A stretch of 38,551 nt of DNA from Kangiellaceae bacterium (GTDB lineage Bacteria; Pseudomonadota; Gammaproteobacteria; Enterobacterales; Kangiellaceae). A program made the translations under genes and the position numbers. A model generated the notes under the pieces. The model was not told the origin of the DNA and did not search any database. It saw only the letters and a program-made list of their open reading frames with translations. Shown in pieces: positions 35,656-38,551 of this stretch. Location: assembly GCA_019090895.1 (NCBI GenBank), contig JAHRVB010000219.1:1-38551 (forward strand), read 5' to 3'. Numbering within the stretch: the stretch's first letter is position 1; the number at the start of each line of letters is the position of its first letter.

Positions 35656-36270
35656 TTAGGTTCTTGGCTCCCCAACGAACAGGACAACTTCATTTGATAT
35701 TAATTTAGAACTCAGTTCCAAACTATCTTGTTTGACAGTTCCCCTAATCCAATGAAAGCCCGATTTATTAATTTTAATATCGTAAGTCAGTGGTTTTGAG
35801 GCATGTGTTATCGTTCCAGAAATTTGACACTGCTTATCAAAATAGACAAGCAACAAAAAATTTCCTTCCCCATCCATAAAGCCACCTGACTCTACTGACC
35901 CTGAATCATCCAAGACACCGAACGTCGAAACACGCGCTAGTTTAGTATCTTTAGGTAATATTTTTACACCTAAATCTGCCTTCTCTTTTGAGATTGGAGT
36001 TGCAAGCCTCATAAAATCCTTTTCTAAATCATGCAAACTGATGGATATCATTTTCTTATCGCCAAAAGATTTAAACCAGTAAGGACTCTCACTAGGTGTA
36101 CCAAATAACCCTCCAGTTATCACTCCTAATTCGATGCCAAAGTTAGAGTCTAGTTTTGAAGTGTCAATCGATTGGTCGATCTTAATCAGGGCATTAATAG
36201 TCCTCACGTCACTTGCAACACAAGTTCCAGCGATTGCATAACAAAGTATAAAAAACATTTTTATTTTCAT
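35656..36270 (-). CDS. Putative secreted protein of unknown function
   Basis: I do not recognise this 204-residue protein. Starting at ATG 36270 (AAGGT upstream) it has a signal peptide MKIKMFFILCYAIAGTCVAS, cleaved before DVRT, and a mature domain without membrane segments, rich in strands and Gly/Asp/Ser near SVESGGFMDGEGNF. An upstream in-frame ATG at 36318 would bury the signal peptide. It follows the frameshifted gene at 36319-36765 by 48 bases on the same strand, and both appear to be exported, so they may have formed one operon. Confidence 0.65.
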   Translation of the reverse strand: MKIKMFFILCYAIAGTCVASDVRTINALIKIDQSIDTSKLDSNFGIELGVITGGLFGTPSESPYWFKSFGDKKMISISLHDLEKDFMRLATPISKEKADLGVKILPKDTKLARVSTFGVLDDSGSVESGGFMDGEGNFLLLVYFDKQCQISGTITHASKPLTYDIKINKSGFHWIRGTVKQDSLELSSKLISNEVVLFVGEPRT

Positions 36271-36318
36271 AGGTACCTTAAAGTGTAATTTTTCCCAATG
36301 CCGATTTTTGTTTGGCAT

Positions 36319-36669
36319 TTAAAACCCTAATTCTTCTTTTGTTTTTAGTGGCATTTTTAAGGCCTGATACTCTATTGTAAATATAACATCACGGCTTAGT
36401 CCATAGGAAATATGGCTGAGTGATATCTTGACACCTTCATCATTTGGCCACTCGCTAATGACTCCAAATGAATTAGCTCTATGATAGACACCAACACTAC
36501 TTAGCCGCCCTTCAAAATCAAAGCCGAATACAATTTTATCCTTGTCGCGCCTTTCGACACCTAGCACTTTTCGACCGTCCTTAAGTTCCATATGAACAAC
36601 ATTACCATAACTCTTCTTATTTCCTTGCGGATGAACCCCCTTTTTATTAGATCGTATTCCTGTCCCCAT
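36319..36669 (-). CDS. Hypothetical protein, probably the 3' part of a frameshifted gene
   Basis: This 116-codon frame encodes a plausible domain (NVVHMELKDGRKVLGVERRD, then IVFGFDFEGRLSSVGVYHR), of unknown family. The ATG at 36669 is poor: an in-frame TGA sits just two codons upstream and no ribosome-binding site is visible. The first ten residues do not look related to the rest. See the pseudogene entry for the likely original gene. Confidence 0.45.
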   Translation of the reverse strand: MGTGIRSNKKGVHPQGNKKSYGNVVHMELKDGRKVLGVERRDKDKIVFGFDFEGRLSSVGVYHRANSFGVISEWPNDEGVKISLSHISYGLSRDVIFTIEYQALKMPLKTKEELGF

Positions 36670-36765
36670 TCTGTATCAAACATACCACTTCCGAATACTC
36701 TATTTATTTCTCCAGAATAGGCCATTGGAGAGTGTGTTCAAAAGCACAACCAGAATTTTTTTCAT
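36319..36765 (-). pseudogene. Possible frameshifted gene for a small exported protein
   Basis: An ATG at 36765 with a good AGGGA site starts MKKILVVLLNTLSNG, which looks like a signal peptide, but the frame stops after 21 residues. The next frame then carries a protein-like stretch AYSGEINRVFGSGMFDTEWG (from about 36725), which ends at 36561. From the A5G5 run near 36645 the first frame again looks coding (GVHPQGNKKSYGNVV onward) to 36319. Two compensating shifts would give one exported protein of about 145 residues. Real decay or sequencing error at the homopolymer both fit. Confidence 0.45.
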
Positions 36766-36821
36766 TGATTATTCCCTATATTTATCGCATGACTCAATGG
36801 AGGCGTTTTTTGTTTATGCCT

Positions 36822-37409
36822 TCAATTGCTGGCGCTGGTTAATTGACTTTCCCAAAATTCATTTAATGCTTCTACGATGCATTCGTGGTCAAACTGATAT
36901 TCCTCCTCAGCGAGACACCATGTTAAGTATTCGATAACTGCTCTTATCTGACATTCATCAAATGTAGCCAGCTTTGACGCTTTGTAGCTATCAATTTGCG
37001 TCAAATAAAATATTGGGTCGTCCAATTCTTCTTTTATACTTCCGATTATAAATGCTGGCAAATGAAACCGCATGCCATTTGCATCAAAGAAAGATAAACT
37101 ACTACTGCAACTTTGAAGTTCACTGTAGTTTATTGACCTCCAGTTTGTCTTCTCATCTTTCTCGCGTTCTTTCTTTTGAGTATCTTCGGGCTCATAGTTG
37201 TCCAAAGCCTGAGCTTCAAATAAACCTATACCATCTCCAAGAACCACTGAAGAAAATGCAGCCTGTATTTTTCCAATAATTTGATCTTTGGTGTACCCAT
37301 GATATTTCTTAACCTCATGAACATTTCCGCAATTAGAACAGGTGAAGTAAGTTGTATCATTAATGATAACTGGTTTATCGTATTCTTTTTTACATGTAAT
37401 ACATTTCAT
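36822..37409 (-). CDS. Zinc-ribbon protein with DUF6714-like domain
   Basis: From ATG 37409 the 195-residue protein begins with a zinc ribbon, MKCITCKKEYDKP and then FTCSNCGNVHE (two CxxC pairs 17 residues apart). The rest contains AAFSSVVLGDGIGLFEAQALDNYE, which resembles the DUF6714 pattern of small proteins with no known function, and a C-terminal helical part ending near FWESQLTSASN. The frame is open to an ATG at 37481, but the zinc ribbon at the very start and GTGGA upstream of 37409 favour the shorter form. It is probably cytoplasmic. Its neighbours are unrelated small genes. Confidence 0.65.
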   Translation of the reverse strand: MKCITCKKEYDKPVIINDTTYFTCSNCGNVHEVKKYHGYTKDQIIGKIQAAFSSVVLGDGIGLFEAQALDNYEPEDTQKKEREKDEKTNWRSINYSELQSCSSSLSFFDANGMRFHLPAFIIGSIKEELDDPIFYLTQIDSYKASKLATFDECQIRAVIEYLTWCLAEEEYQFDHECIVEALNEFWESQLTSASN

Positions 37410-37656
37410 GTTCCACTCGGAGTAATCTTTCCCAATTAAAAACTTATTATTGCGCAACATTCGCTGCATCTGGATTAACAACTTTAGAATTATTTTCTGT
37501 TCAAGTTACCTAGTTTCACCTTCGTTTACAAGCCCTGCTGAGGAAGTGCGGTGATTACATCTCACATTGTTGAGGTATCTATTTTTGAGATAATCCTCTC
37601 CATATGTTCGGTAGGAACAAATTTGAACTGAAGCGCTTTGTGAAAGGAATGATTGA

Positions 37657-38019
37657 TTATTCGGTGTGAGTTTGCGTCCTCATCGTCAGTTTTCTTTCAC
37701 CCCTAACAACAAACCAACACATCACAATGGGTAACACCGAGAAGATTCCAAATCCAATTTTTCCCGCCATAAAAATCATTATCGTTGAGACCAGAAAAGT
37801 GAGAGCGAGTACTATAGCAGTGGATGCTCTAAACTTGTTAAAAGTCATTGCCAATCCACTGACCAACTGAATAACGCCAAAACTCACTAAACTTAATTCA
37901 TTAAACCCTGCTTGTTGGAAGAACAAAAGCTCATCGGGTAGCTTTAGAATTTTAGCCATTGCAGACGCAATGGCTAAAATTACCAGCAGGACAAGATTAG
38001 TTAGTTTAAGTCTTTGCAT
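37657..38019 (-). CDS. DoxX-like small membrane protein
   Basis: The 120-residue protein has four membrane helices (about residues 5-22, 42-60, 64-83 and 86-104) and the DoxX-like layout: an early helix, then AKILKLPDELLFFQQAGFNEL, then a helix with GVIQLVSGLAMTF. DoxX-like proteins are poorly defined inner-membrane proteins, some linked to quinone or redox metabolism. It is isolated, with unexplained gaps on both sides. Confidence 0.75.
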   Translation of the reverse strand: MQRLKLTNLVLLVILAIASAMAKILKLPDELLFFQQAGFNELSLVSFGVIQLVSGLAMTFNKFRASTAIVLALTFLVSTIMIFMAGKIGFGIFSVLPIVMCWFVVRGERKLTMRTQTHTE

Positions 38020-38077
38020 AAGATGCCTTGTTGTTAACCTTTTGTTGTTATCTCATTCTTATCAAGAGTTTTTATTT

Positions 38078-38104
38078 CGTTATCGTGTAGAAATATAACG
38101 ATAA
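38078..38104. repeat. Inverted repeat upstream of the DoxX-like gene
   Basis: TTATCGT (38080-38086) and ACGATAA (38098-38104) are perfect inverted copies 11 bases apart; CGTTAT (38078-38083) and ATAACG (38095-38100) give an alternative pairing in the same place. It lies between the right-edge gene's stop and the DoxX-like start, so it may end the former (a short A/T run follows on either strand) or regulate the latter. Confidence 0.35.
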
Positions 38105-38156
38105 AAAGGTCACAAGTAAATCTTGGCAAGGCACGTATTTCGAACGGACATTTCCT

Positions 38157-38551
38157 CTAGGACTTGGTCAGCACTCTCGGCGGTCTACCTGGAACACCAA
38201 TTTCAGCAGCAACAACGACTCCTTTTTCACGCTTAAACTGCAACCGCGCTTGTCTCCGAGTTGACTCTATAAATTGATCGCCACGTTTTAAATGGTAGTA
38301 CCAAACACGATGTTCACGAGCCACTTTTAAGTACTGTCCATCCGCTTCAATTCGATAGTTCTGATACTTACCAACAAATTCATTCAATTGCGGATTAGAT
38401 TGATCAGCATTGGCTAAGTCCTCTGCAATCCACGTCAATTGACCATCGATTCTTTTTTTGCTGCTTTCCTTTGTTTCATTTTTTGATATCGAAACTAATG
38501 CTAATCGATGCGCTTCATTAAGCGCGTCTATTGATCGAATCTCTATATCCG
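38157..38551 (-). CDS. C-terminal part of a gene cut by the right edge (DUF3471-like domain)
   Basis: The frame is open from the window edge to a stop at 38157, giving about 130 C-terminal residues, so any start codon lies outside. The segment LNEFVGKYQNYRIEADGQYL, followed by VWYYHLKRGDQFI, resembles the C-terminal beta-sandwich (DUF3471 type) found behind serine beta-lactamase-like hydrolases and some S41 peptidases. No catalytic region is visible, so the enzyme class cannot be assigned. Confidence 0.6.
   Translation of the reverse strand, partial: DIEIRSIDALNEAHRLALVSISKNETKESSKKRIDGQLTWIAEDLANADQSNPQLNEFVGKYQNYRIEADGQYLKVAREHRVWYYHLKRGDQFIESTRRQARLQFKREKGVVVAAEIGVPGRPPRVLTKS

Noticed and set aside
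36640..36655. A5G5 run as a programmed frameshift site
   Set aside because: The run does not form a canonical X-XXY-YYZ heptamer in the upstream frame, and a second shift would also be required, so mutation or sequencing error is simpler.
36822..37409. DUF6714-like gene and neighbours as a toxin-immunity cassette
   Set aside because: No toxin domain, RHS repeat or secretion marker is visible, so the idea has no direct support.

Overview
The window looks like chromosome of a marine-type gammaproteobacterium, AT-rich by eye. The nearest match I can suggest is the Kangiella/Aliikangiella neighbourhood, but this rests on gene content and order, not a database search. The supporting orders are rlmE-ftsH divergent from yhbY, pomAB divergent from xseB-ispA-dxs (as in Vibrio), and a Kdo lipid A core with a Kdo kinase (KdkA). 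No tRNA, rRNA, CRISPR array, prophage or insertion sequence was recognised.

Layout. 1-5116: envelope and RNA housekeeping, with ftsH (cut by the left edge), rlmE, yhbY, waaA and kdkA. 5386-7794: a GAF-GAF-GGDEF-EAL cyclic-di-GMP protein. 7884-11234: an M13 lipoprotein peptidase divergent from a GT9 (heptosyltransferase-like) gene, with an 18-bp palindrome between them. 11327-15520: a thiamine-salvage operon with a promoter, a TPP riboswitch, a TonB-dependent receptor, a lone YkoF-type thiamine-binding domain, a PnuC/PnuT permease and a thiamine-kinase-like phosphotransferase. 15615-20979: a small helix-turn-helix protein, the sodium-type flagellar stator pair pomA-pomB, and divergently xseB-ispA-dxs. 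21094-27002: acyl-CoA dehydrogenase, a divergent SDR, an aminomuconate-semialdehyde-type aldehyde dehydrogenase, a lipoprotein and a FabH-like ketoacyl synthase. 27137-29672: two FtsX/MacB-type permeases with no ATPase beside them. 30203-35504: a DUF547 protein, a MarR-GNAT fusion, a gene-free region with REP-like hairpins, and an M28 membrane peptidase. 35656-38551: an accessory end with small secreted or unknown proteins, one apparently frameshifted gene, a zinc-ribbon DUF6714-like protein, a DoxX-like membrane protein and the C-terminus of a gene cut by the right edge.

The best-integrated system is the thiamine operon. A TPP-sensing leader controls outer-membrane capture, inner-membrane transport and probable phosphorylation trapping of thiamine or a precursor. 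Its leader has two possible ribosome-binding sites: one at the 3' end of the aptamer and one that can pair with an upstream segment. Other points of note are non-ATG (TTG) starts for ftsH, kdkA and pomA, an SDR whose YxxxK catalytic pair is replaced by S/R, and several unexplained palindromes upstream of genes.
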